Part shown: piece after piece, positions 57,285-64,000 of the stretch
Layout: the number at the start of each line of letters is the position of its first letter
Position numbering within the stretch: the first letter of the stretch is position 1
Source: CAMAXB01 sp964476565
GTDB taxonomy: Bacteria > Verrucomicrobiota > Verrucomicrobiia > Opitutales > Opitutaceae
Assembly (NCBI GenBank): GCA_964476565.1
Contig: CAYZBG010000018.1
Coordinates: 4,393-68,392, forward strand
Reading direction: 5' to 3'
DNA length: 64,000 bases
Notes under the pieces: generated by a model
What the model was told of the DNA's origin: nothing
What the model saw: the letters and a program-made list of their open reading frames with translations, nothing else
Databases searched by the model: none
Made by a program: the position numbers and the translations under genes

Positions 57285-58676
57285 CTAACGCCTTTGGCTT
57301 GGTCCCGTGAGGCTGACCTTCTCGCCGTCGTTTGATCCAGCGTCGGCCCGCTCAAGCGACGAGGCAGCTTTGCGCGGCACGAGCTGCCGGCGCCGAACCC
57401 AGCGTTCCTCCACTTGGGTAACGGCACCGGTGTCATCCACCAAAAAGCGGATCGTCATGGAACCGTCGTCTTTGACGAGCAGCCGATCGCCGGCCGGATA
57501 AAAAATTCGCGGCGGGTCGTCCTTATAGCTCCACACGTAGGCCTCGCCTTCACGCGTGAAGCGGTGCGTCGTTTGCGGCGGCTCCAAGGTGTATTCACCC
57601 TCGAACGATGCGTAGTCGGCGGGATCCCAGGTGGTGAGGCGCTCGGGTTTCACAAACGGGTCTTTGGCGTACGCGGCGTTCTCAAGCTTTTGCTTTTCGA
57701 TTGCAGCGAGGGCCCGTCCCCGCTCGTCGCCCGAGCCCGGCTTCAGATCTGGCATGATCGCCCTGATGTAGGCCCGGGTCAGGGCGTCGACGTCGCCCTC
57801 GTTGAATCCGGGCTCCGAGCGCAAGATTGTCATGTACAACATTCCCTTGCGCATGCCTTCGATCGCCTTCCTGACGACCGGGCTGAAAACGAAAAGTGCA
57901 CTCTTGATGGTCGCGCGTTTGAAGACACCCATGTTCTCCGCCTTCAGTCCCGCGTTGATCACTTTATCGAACACGTCCGACGTCACGCTTTTGGGCGGCA
58001 GATAAAAAACCCAATCGTAACGGGTGAGTTCATCCTGGCTCAGCTCAGCGCGAGTCAGGTTCTTCAGCCTCTGCTCGACGCGCCCCGCGTCGAACCGTTC
58101 AGACCACGCCAGTTGATAGAGCTTCGATGCTGCGCCCTCCAACGGCATCGGGACGGCGGGCAGGAAGGTCTCGAACGTTAAACCCATCCGGTTGCTCGCG
58201 TCGCCGTCGATCTTCATCTTTGCCTGTACCCTAGCCAACAGTTCCTCCACCTCGGCGGCGGACGCAGCCAGGTCGGGGTGAAGGTGTCCGGCGTTACTCA
58301 ACTCAAGAAACGTGCGCAGGACCAGAATCGGATGCGGTTCCCCTTTGGCTCCGACGATGACGAGGCCTTTGCCCGTCGAGTCGCCCAAGGTCTCGTAGGC
58401 AATTTCGACGGCCTCATCCGCGAACTTCTCTGCATAACGCCGGTCGCCCTTGGTGCGGGCATGGATGGATACAGAGAGGGCGGCGCCTTCGACGACGAAC
58501 GGCGCCAGTTGGATGTCCTTCCCGAAATCCGCTTCCGGCGCCAGAGAGGCCTCGGCCGCATTGACCGCAGCCGGTAAAGCGAGGAGTGCAAGGAAAAGAC
58601 TGAGCCCGCGCGAGGCGGAGATTACCAAGCCACGACGGCCTAAACGGTCTCGGGGGCGTGCAATGAGAAGAATCAT
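57285..58676 (-). CDS. Large exported protein of unknown function
   Basis: A 463-residue protein with an N-terminal membrane/signal region (about 15-38, LFLALLALPAAVNAAEASLA). The rest is alpha/beta without a known catalytic motif: TKGDRRYAEKFADEAVEIAY, LGDSTGKGLVIVGAKGEPHP, GLTFETFLPAVPMPLEGAAS, and a last beta-rich part (YASFEGEYTLEPPQTTHRFT; DGSMTIRFLVDDTGAVTQVE) resembling a lipocalin- or DUF3471-type C-terminal domain. Starts at 58676 and 58703 are both possible. Its stop converges on the repeat-containing gap. Family not recognised. Confidence 0.65.
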   Translation of the reverse strand: MILLIARPRDRLGRRGLVISASRGLSLFLALLALPAAVNAAEASLAPEADFGKDIQLAPFVVEGAALSVSIHARTKGDRRYAEKFADEAVEIAYETLGDSTGKGLVIVGAKGEPHPILVLRTFLELSNAGHLHPDLAASAAEVEELLARVQAKMKIDGDASNRMGLTFETFLPAVPMPLEGAASKLYQLAWSERFDAGRVEQRLKNLTRAELSQDELTRYDWVFYLPPKSVTSDVFDKVINAGLKAENMGVFKRATIKSALFVFSPVVRKAIEGMRKGMLYMTILRSEPGFNEGDVDALTRAYIRAIMPDLKPGSGDERGRALAAIEKQKLENAAYAKDPFVKPERLTTWDPADYASFEGEYTLEPPQTTHRFTREGEAYVWSYKDDPPRIFYPAGDRLLVKDDGSMTIRFLVDDTGAVTQVEERWVRRRQLVPRKAASSLERADAGSNDGEKVSLTGPSQRR

Positions 58677-59014
58677 GGGATGAGGAGGGCGCTCCGTTGT
58701 CATTACCCCGATACCGCGCCAGGGTTTCATCGGATTTCGCCTCGAACACCCAAATTCGTAACGGGCCCAGACCAATGGCCAGGACCAATGGGGCCTAGCC
58801 GTATTTTGTTAGTTTCGGCGATGTTTTCTGGCATGCAAGTAGCCTCTGAGGGTATCGGCCCCGCCAAAATGAAGATGGTGGGCGAGCCAACTAATCGAGG
58901 CCCGGGGACCTGATTTTATCGTTCAGGGGAGCCACCGCTTGGTTCGCCGCGGCGAGAAGTGCGATCACAGAGTCTACCTCGGACGGGTCGCCCGAGCCGC
59001 CGACGCTTCTGGTA
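58677..59014. other. 338-base gap, no gene supported
   Basis: Separates the start of the unknown exported gene from the end of the DUF72 gene. It has lower GC patches (for example near 58801-58830) and several short frames, none with a family resemblance or convincing codon pattern. It may contain the promoter of the minus-strand gene that begins at 58676. Confidence 0.4.
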
Positions 59015-59887
59015 TCAGAACAGGCTCAGCTGGCCCGGAATCGGCCGCTCGCACGGCCACACGGCCGGCGCTGGAGCGGCCGGGTTCGCGGCAAACAATG
59101 CCTGCTGAAAACGTCGGACGAGCGCCGGGGCATGCAGGTCGTCGGGATGGTGCAAAAAGAAATACGGGGTCAGGCCAGCCGCCATCCATCCGGCAACGAC
59201 CCGCGCCCACTGGGCCAAGACCTCAGCATTTCTTTCAAGTTCTGGATCGCCGACGAAACGCACGAAGGGCCGGCGGCCGGTCACGGTCTCGCGATACGGC
59301 ACCCTCGGCTTGCGCCGCTTGGCATCCAGGGTCGCCTCATCCTGCGCGGCCGAGGCGAAGAGGCCGCGCGTGTCGAACAGCACCCGGTCCACGCCGTGTT
59401 CGCGCAACACCCGGTCGAGGGCCGCCTCACGGTCACCGCCGTCGAAGAACGCCGGATGCCGCACTTCCACCGCGTAGGCATGCTCCTTCGGCAAAGCAGT
59501 CAGGTAGGCAGCGAGGTCCCGCAACCGCTCGGGTCCGAAAGCTTGGTGAAGCTGGAGAAAACACGGTCCCATCCGATCCGCCAGCGGAGCCAGTCGCTCG
59601 AAGAACCGGGCCGTCGCCTCGCCCGCGTCGCGCAGCTGCCGCTCATGCGAGATCTCCCGGGGAAACTTGAAGCAAAAGTGAAAGTGCGGCGGCGCCTCAC
59701 CGGCCCAGCGTTTGACCGTTTCCGGCGTGGGCAGGCCGTAGAACGTCGCATTGCCCTCCGCCGTGCCAAAGACCGAGGCATACTGCGGCAGGTAATCCTC
59801 GCGGCGCGCGTCGGCCGTGAAGAAGCGCCCGACCCAGGGAGGGTGCGCCCAGAGCGGACAACCGAGGTACACATTCGCAGATGCCAT
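59015..59887 (-). CDS. DUF72 family protein
   Basis: A 290-residue TIM-barrel-like DUF72 protein. Signatures are VYLGCPLWAHPPWVGRFF, LPQYASVFGTAEGNATFYGL, HFHFCFKFPREISHERQL, LGPCF-like MGPCFLQLHQAFGPERL, YAVEVRHPAFFD and the ending AGLTPYFFLHHPDDLHAPAL. The frame is open to 59980, but the ATG at 59887 matches the family's start. The family is widespread and uncharacterised; its barrel recalls sugar isomerases. It stands alone, next to a decayed recQ remnant. Confidence 0.92.
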   Translation of the reverse strand: MASANVYLGCPLWAHPPWVGRFFTADARREDYLPQYASVFGTAEGNATFYGLPTPETVKRWAGEAPPHFHFCFKFPREISHERQLRDAGEATARFFERLAPLADRMGPCFLQLHQAFGPERLRDLAAYLTALPKEHAYAVEVRHPAFFDGGDREAALDRVLREHGVDRVLFDTRGLFASAAQDEATLDAKRRKPRVPYRETVTGRRPFVRFVGDPELERNAEVLAQWARVVAGWMAAGLTPYFFLHHPDDLHAPALVRRFQQALFAANPAAPAPAVWPCERPIPGQLSLF

Positions 59888-60316
59888 GAACCGGCAGCGT
59901 GGCCAAAACGCCGGCGCTGGCAACGGAACCGCACACATTCGCCGCAGCCGTGATAATTCACCCGCGCCGGCTTGCCGCACGCGGAATCCGCGCCCGACTC
60001 ACGACCGTGTCCGACGATTTGCTGCTCACGCTCAAGACCACCTTTGGCTACGACACCCTCCGCCCACTGTAGCGCGAGATGATCGAGGAAACGCTGGCCG
60101 GCCGCGACGTCTTTACGCTGCTGCCCACGGGCGGGGCAAGGCGGTGGGGGCTTTCAACGGCAACGATACTCGCTGTTCCTTGCGATTCTTCGCACGCAGC
60201 CGATCAAGCCGTTTCTTAAGGCGCTTTCGCTCGGGCCTTCCCGCCACGCTGGGATTGGCTTCGGCCCGGATGCTATCCGACTACGGAATACCCCAGACCT
60301 CCGCATCCATCGTTTT
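59888..60316. other. 429-base gap holding a recQ remnant
   Basis: Apart from the recQ fragment (60007-60150), the rest (59888-60006 and 60151-60316) shows no supported gene. A basic minus-strand frame at about 60150-60260 (GRPERKRLKKRLDRLRAKNR) was noted but has no start or homology that can be seen. Confidence 0.5.
60007..60150 (+). pseudogene. recQ: recQ helicase fragment with in-frame amber stop
   Basis: Reading from GTG at 60007 gives LLLTLKTTFGYDTLRPL, then a TAG stop, then REMIEETLAGRDVFTLLPTGG. This matches the start of RecQ helicases (TFGY.. FRPLQ.. motif 0 and the Walker A TGGGKS), where TAG replaces the conserved Gln codon CAG. Right after PTGG the sequence shifts frame (GGGGCAAGG instead of GGCGGCAAG) and RecQ likeness ends. 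About 48 codons remain of a gene that normally has over 500. It is a decayed fragment, perhaps left by a deletion at the DUF72/LytTR junction. Confidence 0.8.
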
Positions 60317-61048
60317 TCAGCCCTCTGCCAACCGGTCCAGCTTCCCGCGCAGGCTGCGGCTGAGCGGAAGTTTGATGCCGTCGCGCATCACCACGGTGTA
60401 GTCGCCGTGCTGCGCTGGCTGGATCTCCCGGATCTGGTCGAGTTGCACGATGGCCGAGCGATTGATCCGGGCAAAGCCCTGGGTGCCCAGGCGAAGCTCG
60501 ATCGCCGCCATCGTCTCGCGCAGCATCAAGCGGCCCGTGGTCAGGTGCAGCATCACGTAGTTGTCGGCCGCCTCGACGCGGATGATTTCCTCCGGCCGGA
60601 GGAAGACCAGCCGGCCATCAGCTTTCACGGTGATGCGATCCGGCTTTGGCGCGGAGGCGACGGGCGCTTCGGGCACCCGCTGCCGCTGGAGATATTCCTG
60701 GGCGCGACGCAGGGCCTGGAGCAGCCGGTCGCGGTCAAAGGGCTTCAAAAGGTAATCCACCGCCTCGAGGTCGAAGGCGTCCACCGCAAACTTCTCGTGC
60801 GCGGTGGCAAAGATGATCGCGGGACGCTTGGCCGCGGGCAGCTGAGCCACCACTTGCAGGCCGTCGCAACCGGGCATCTGCATGTCGAGGAAGACAAGGT
60901 CTGGCGCGGCGGTTGCGATCATCGCGACCGCCTCCGGTCCGCTGCCGCATTCGCCGATGAGCTGGACGGCCGGTTCCGCCTTCAGGAATCCGCGCAGGCG
61001 GTCGCGGGCCAGGGGCTCGTCGTCGACGATGAGGGTGCGGATAGGCAT
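60317..61048 (-). CDS. LytTR-family response regulator
   Basis: A 243-residue regulator. The receiver domain (1-120) has VDDEPLARDRLRGFLKAEPA, phospho-acceptor Asp55 in LVFLDMQMPGCDG and Lys in YLLKPFDRD. The LytTR DNA-binding domain (about 143-240) has ADGRLVFLRPEEIIRVEAAD, YVMLHLTTGRLMLRETM and FARINRSAIVQLDQIREIQP. It lies 78 bases downstream of its cognate histidine kinase gene. Target promoters are unknown; the divergent FG-GAP gene is a candidate. Confidence 0.95.
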   Translation of the reverse strand: MPIRTLIVDDEPLARDRLRGFLKAEPAVQLIGECGSGPEAVAMIATAAPDLVFLDMQMPGCDGLQVVAQLPAAKRPAIIFATAHEKFAVDAFDLEAVDYLLKPFDRDRLLQALRRAQEYLQRQRVPEAPVASAPKPDRITVKADGRLVFLRPEEIIRVEAADNYVMLHLTTGRLMLRETMAAIELRLGTQGFARINRSAIVQLDQIREIQPAQHGDYTVVMRDGIKLPLSRSLRGKLDRLAEG

Positions 61049-61126
61049 GCGAAAGATCAAGGCGAGGGCTGATCGGTCAGACGAGGGGCGGGATGCCAAA
61101 AGTATTCAAAACTCGGAGACGACCGT

Positions 61127-62209
61127 TCATGCCGGAATCAAAAGCCGCACCTCCAGCCCGCCCTCGGGATGGTTGCGCAGCTCGAGGGTGTGCCTCGCGC
61201 CGTAGAGTTCGCCGAGGCGTTCACGGGTATTGGCGAGGCCGATACCCTCACGGGTGAAGCCGCCGGGCGGCATGCCGGCGCCGTTGTCGCGCACGAGCAG
61301 CAGCAGGTCGCCGGCCTCGTACCGAGTCTCGACCGTGATGCGGCCCGGGCGGACCTGTGGCTCGAGGCCGTGGCGGATGGCGTTCTCCACCAGCGGCTGG
61401 ATGATCAGGCTCGGCACGTCGGCATCGAGCGTGTCGGACGCCGCCCTGATCTCCACCGTGAGCCGGTCGCGGAAACGGAGGCGCTCGATCTCGAGGTATT
61501 TCTCAATGAAGGCGATCTCGTCGCGCAGCTTGGTGAGCGGCTGGCCGTGATGGTGCATCGTCAGACGCAGGAGCTCGCTCAGCCGCACGAGCATCTTGTC
61601 GGCGGCGTGCACGTCGCTGTGCATGAGCGAGGCGATGCCGTTGAGCGTATTAAAGAGGAAATGCGGCTTCAGCTGGCGCAACAGCGACTGGAGCCGCGCC
61701 TCGGTGAGGTTCTTCTCCAGCGCCAGCGCGTGGATGGTGCGCTCGTGGTATTTGCGGTAATAGTCGATGGCGTGGCTGATGGACACGATCACGCCGTAAA
61801 TCAGCAGGTTGAAGGGGAACGTGCGCACGAGCAGCGGGCGAAAGACCTCGCTGAAGGTCACGGGCTCGTCGAGCAACCGGCCGTGGACCACGCCGACCAG
61901 CGAACGCAGCAGCACGTAAACCAGCGAGCACACCAGCGCGGCCGCGAGATGGATCGCCGCCGTGCGCCACGGTTGCGCGCCCTCCGGAGGGTAACGGCGC
62001 GCCAGCGACAGCACCGGGATTGAAAGGACCGCCCACACATACCAGTCGGCGAGCGAATATCCGATCGCCTGGCCCCAGGTCACCGAACGACCAAGCAGTG
62101 TGCTCGACAGGTAAAACTGGCTGGCGAAAGCGAGACCCACGAGCGTCCAGAACGCGCCGATGCCCGCAAGGCGGAGCAGCGAACGGCCGGGCTTGGCGAG
62201 GTCGGACAT
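61127..62209 (-). CDS. LytS/AlgZ-type sensor histidine kinase
   Basis: A 360-residue membrane kinase. Four predicted helices span residues 10-150 (AGIGAFWTLVGLAFASQFYL and others). A His_kinase domain carries the phospho-acceptor His in RQLKPHFLFNTLNGIASLMH. The HATPase domain has IIQPLVENAIRHGLEPQVRP (N-box) and RDNGAGMPPGGFTREGIGLA (G-box). Starts at 62209 and 62233 are both possible. It pairs with the LytTR regulator downstream. Its start is only 22 bases from that of the divergent FG-GAP gene. Confidence 0.94.
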   Translation of the reverse strand: MSDLAKPGRSLLRLAGIGAFWTLVGLAFASQFYLSSTLLGRSVTWGQAIGYSLADWYVWAVLSIPVLSLARRYPPEGAQPWRTAAIHLAAALVCSLVYVLLRSLVGVVHGRLLDEPVTFSEVFRPLLVRTFPFNLLIYGVIVSISHAIDYYRKYHERTIHALALEKNLTEARLQSLLRQLKPHFLFNTLNGIASLMHSDVHAADKMLVRLSELLRLTMHHHGQPLTKLRDEIAFIEKYLEIERLRFRDRLTVEIRAASDTLDADVPSLIIQPLVENAIRHGLEPQVRPGRITVETRYEAGDLLLLVRDNGAGMPPGGFTREGIGLANTRERLGELYGARHTLELRNHPEGGLEVRLLIPA

Positions 62210-62231
62210 TGCGTGGAAGGGGGTTGCCTCC

Positions 62232-63968
62232 ATGAAGGCCAGCGGAACATTTCGTGTCCACGCCCATTCGTTTCCGCAAGTGACCGCCCCCGCCCCCGCC
62301 GCCCGCCCCACTCCGCCGGCCATCCAGCCCGTGCGCTCCGTGGTGTCGCCGTTGCTGCCGGTGCTGCTCCCACTCGTCCTGGCGGCCATTGTGCTCGGCG
62401 CGGTGTTTGCGTGGCTGTTTCCGCCCGCGGCGGGCGACGGTGCTCCGGCGGTGCGATTCAGCGACATCACGGCGGAATCCGGTCTTTCTTTCACCCACCG
62501 ACAGGGCGGGGCCGAGGCGCCCACCACGCTTGGCGGCGCCGTGGCCGTGTTCGACTACAACGGGGACAGCCGACCGGACCTGTTCCTCGTCAACGGTGCA
62601 CCTTGGCCATGGGAAGAGGCCCGGGAAGAGCGCCGCGTCCGCAGCAGCACTTTGTATCGCAACGAGGGCGAAGGCCGCTTCACCGACGTGACGGCCGCCG
62701 CCGGTCTCACCACGGAGATGCAGGGCATGGCCGCGGTCACGGGGGATTATGACGCCGACGGCAACGAGGACCTTTTTGTCACGGGCATCGGTTCCAACCG
62801 GCTGTACCGCAACCTCGGGCAGGGGCGCTTCGAGGATGTCACCGAATCCGCCGGCCTCGCCAGCGACGAGAACCTTTGGAGCACCGGCGCCGCGTGGCTC
62901 GATGTGGATCGCGACGGCCGGCTCGACTTGGTCGTGCTGCACTATGCGCGGTGGCCGCAGGAGGTCGGCCTCGGCCAAGCCTTCGCCGTCGCCCAGATGG
63001 GGCGTTCCTACGGTACCCCAACCGGCTTCATCAGCGCGTATCCCACGGTTTGGATCAATCAGGGTGACGGACGTTTCACGGCCCGGCCCGACTCCGGCGG
63101 TCTGCGCGACATTGATCCGGAGACCCGCCGGCCCGTCGCCTGGCCGCTCGCACTCACGGTCTTGAACGTGGACGGCGACCGCTGGCCCGATCTGCTCATC
63201 ACCTACCATAACCACGCGGCCGCGCTCTTTCTCGCCCGCGGGGACGGCACCTTTGCGAAGCAGACCGGCACGCAAGGACCGCGGCAGGAAGGCGCAGCCG
63301 CCAGCTTCGCCTCGGCCAGCGCCCTGCCTTTCGCCCAGAGCCAGGGCGATGCCGAGCGCCTGCAAGCACTGCTGGCCGTGGGGTCGCTGGACCGCCCCTC
63401 GGCCGGGCTTCCGCTCGCCGCCAAGCTCGGCGTGGTCGTGATCGATCTCGATCTCGACGGCCGGCTGGAGATTTTCTCGGCCCAGGGCCGAGCCGAGCCC
63501 GGCGTCAACCGGTTCGAGTCCGGCCGCGACTTCGCCTCCGCCCCCAAGGTTTTCTGGCAACAGGGCGAGGCCTGGCGTGCGCTCCCCGACGCGGAGAACG
63601 CGCTCCCCCTGCTGACGGCCCGCGGTGTCGCCGCGGCCGATTTCGATGGCGACGGGGATCTCGACATCGTGATGGCGCAGAACAACGGCCACGTCGTGCT
63701 GCTCCGCAACGAACAACGCACCGGCTCGCCGTGGCTGCGTCTCACACTCACCGCTACGCGGAGCGCCCCCGGTGCCACTGGCGCCCGCATCGAGGTCCAT
63801 ACCCCTCGCCGGGTGCTCACGCAGACCGCCGGTCCGGCAGTTGGCTTCATGGCGCAGTCGGAATCCACCCTGACCTTCGGCCTCGGGGATGACGCCCGCG
63901 TGCGCAAGATCGTGATCCAGTGGCCGTCCGGCGAGGTGCAGGAAGGGCGCGCTCAAGGATCGGAGTGA
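62232..63968 (+). CDS. CRTAC1-like FG-GAP/ASPIC-UnbV repeat protein
   Basis: A 578-residue exported protein. A membrane helix near the N-terminus (about 38-62, LLPVLLPLVLAAIVLGAVFA) is followed by FG-GAP/VCBS blade repeats with calcium-loop motifs: FDYNGDSRPDLFLVNG, GDYDADGNEDLFVTG, LDVDRDGRLDLVVLH, LNVDGDRWPDLLI, IDLDLDGRLEIFS and ADFDGDGDLDIVMAQ. A C-terminal ASPIC/UnbV domain closes it (SAPGATGARIEVHTPRRVLT, VRKIVIQWPSGEVQE). Six blades suggest a beta-propeller. The start at 62232 nearly abuts the divergent kinase; GTGs at 62280 or 62331 are alternatives. Function unknown, probably surface binding. Confidence 0.85.
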   Translation: MKASGTFRVHAHSFPQVTAPAPAARPTPPAIQPVRSVVSPLLPVLLPLVLAAIVLGAVFAWLFPPAAGDGAPAVRFSDITAESGLSFTHRQGGAEAPTTLGGAVAVFDYNGDSRPDLFLVNGAPWPWEEAREERRVRSSTLYRNEGEGRFTDVTAAAGLTTEMQGMAAVTGDYDADGNEDLFVTGIGSNRLYRNLGQGRFEDVTESAGLASDENLWSTGAAWLDVDRDGRLDLVVLHYARWPQEVGLGQAFAVAQMGRSYGTPTGFISAYPTVWINQGDGRFTARPDSGGLRDIDPETRRPVAWPLALTVLNVDGDRWPDLLITYHNHAAALFLARGDGTFAKQTGTQGPRQEGAAASFASASALPFAQSQGDAERLQALLAVGSLDRPSAGLPLAAKLGVVVIDLDLDGRLEIFSAQGRAEPGVNRFESGRDFASAPKVFWQQGEAWRALPDAENALPLLTARGVAAADFDGDGDLDIVMAQNNGHVVLLRNEQRTGSPWLRLTLTATRSAPGATGARIEVHTPRRVLTQTAGPAVGFMAQSESTLTFGLGDDARVRKIVIQWPSGEVQEGRAQGSE

Positions 63969-64000
63969 ATGCACAACCTGAGGCCTGATTCCGAGTATAG

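Noticed and set aside
58680..59000. Short plus-strand frames in the 338-base gap as degraded mobile-element genes
   Set aside because: No recognisable transposase, integrase or other homology in any frame.
60150..60260. Minus-strand basic segment (GRPERKRLKKRLDRLRAKNR) as a gene or transposase end
   Set aside because: No start, no family motif, and it lies in the decayed region beside the recQ fragment.

Overview
The window is about 64 kb of GC-rich bacterial chromosome, densely packed with genes. Its families point to the Verrucomicrobiota, most likely Opitutaceae. Markers are DUF1080 hydrolase, sugar-phosphate isomerase and Tat-exported Gfo/Idh/MocA genes side by side, CRTAC1/ASPIC-UnbV and DUF6580 proteins, a YfbK-type vWA protein beside an ECF sigma factor, TPR/ExbB/ExbD operons, and weak or absent Shine-Dalgarno sites. 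The lineage is inferred from gene content; there is no rRNA marker. No tRNA, rRNA, CRISPR array, complete insertion sequence or prophage was seen.

Layout. 1-393: end of a ThuA-like gene. 451-5041 (-): MacAB-like exporter (adaptor, ATPase, two separate permeases). 5213-6489 (-): small exported helical protein and membrane cytochrome c. 6664-9436 (-): ECF sigma factor and a vWA protein with an anti-sigma-like N-terminus. 9546-11875 (-): M48 protease and DUF898 membrane protein. 11989-17168 (+): oligopeptide-binding lipoprotein, a secreted protein, and an ATP-grasp/alpha-E pair split by a four-helix-bundle gene. 17215-19203: OGG1-like glycosylase facing a glyoxalase/membrane-protein pair. 19274-26630 (-): TPR-TPR-ExbB-ExbD-ExbD-(TonB-like vWA) operon split by a GxxExxY gene. 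26816-30471 (+): DUF1080, isomerase and oxidoreductase sugar genes. 30504-34315 (-): lipoprotein, REC-REC-STAS regulator, CheX-like phosphatase, NtrC-type activator. 35065-39640 (-): DHOD-like protein and pyruvate:ferredoxin oxidoreductase. 39861-40754 (+): FkbM methyltransferase.

40847-50579 (+) is the most interesting block. Seven genes, nearly all joined by 4-base overlaps, encode an HMG-CoA reductase, a UbiA-like prenyltransferase, a rifampin-phosphotransferase-like dikinase, a BtaA-like (DUF3419) aminocarboxypropyl transferase, a phytol/dolichol-kinase-like membrane protein, a GNAT-like protein and an OleC-like AMP ligase. Together they look like an undescribed pathway for an isoprenoid or amino-acid-decorated lipid. 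50722-64000: NERD protein, DUF6580 protein, PhoH, small unknown genes, YcaQ-like protein, DUF72 protein, a decayed recQ fragment, a LytS/LytTR two-component pair and an FG-GAP protein.

A second theme is small accessory genes carried between inverted repeats. The four-helix-bundle gene (18-bp arms, 17/18 matching) and the GxxExxY gene (21-bp arms, 19/21 matching) each sit between genes of a host operon, in the operon's direction and with visibly lower GC. Gene-less repeat patches at 9495-9534 and 57039-57201 may be relics of similar units.
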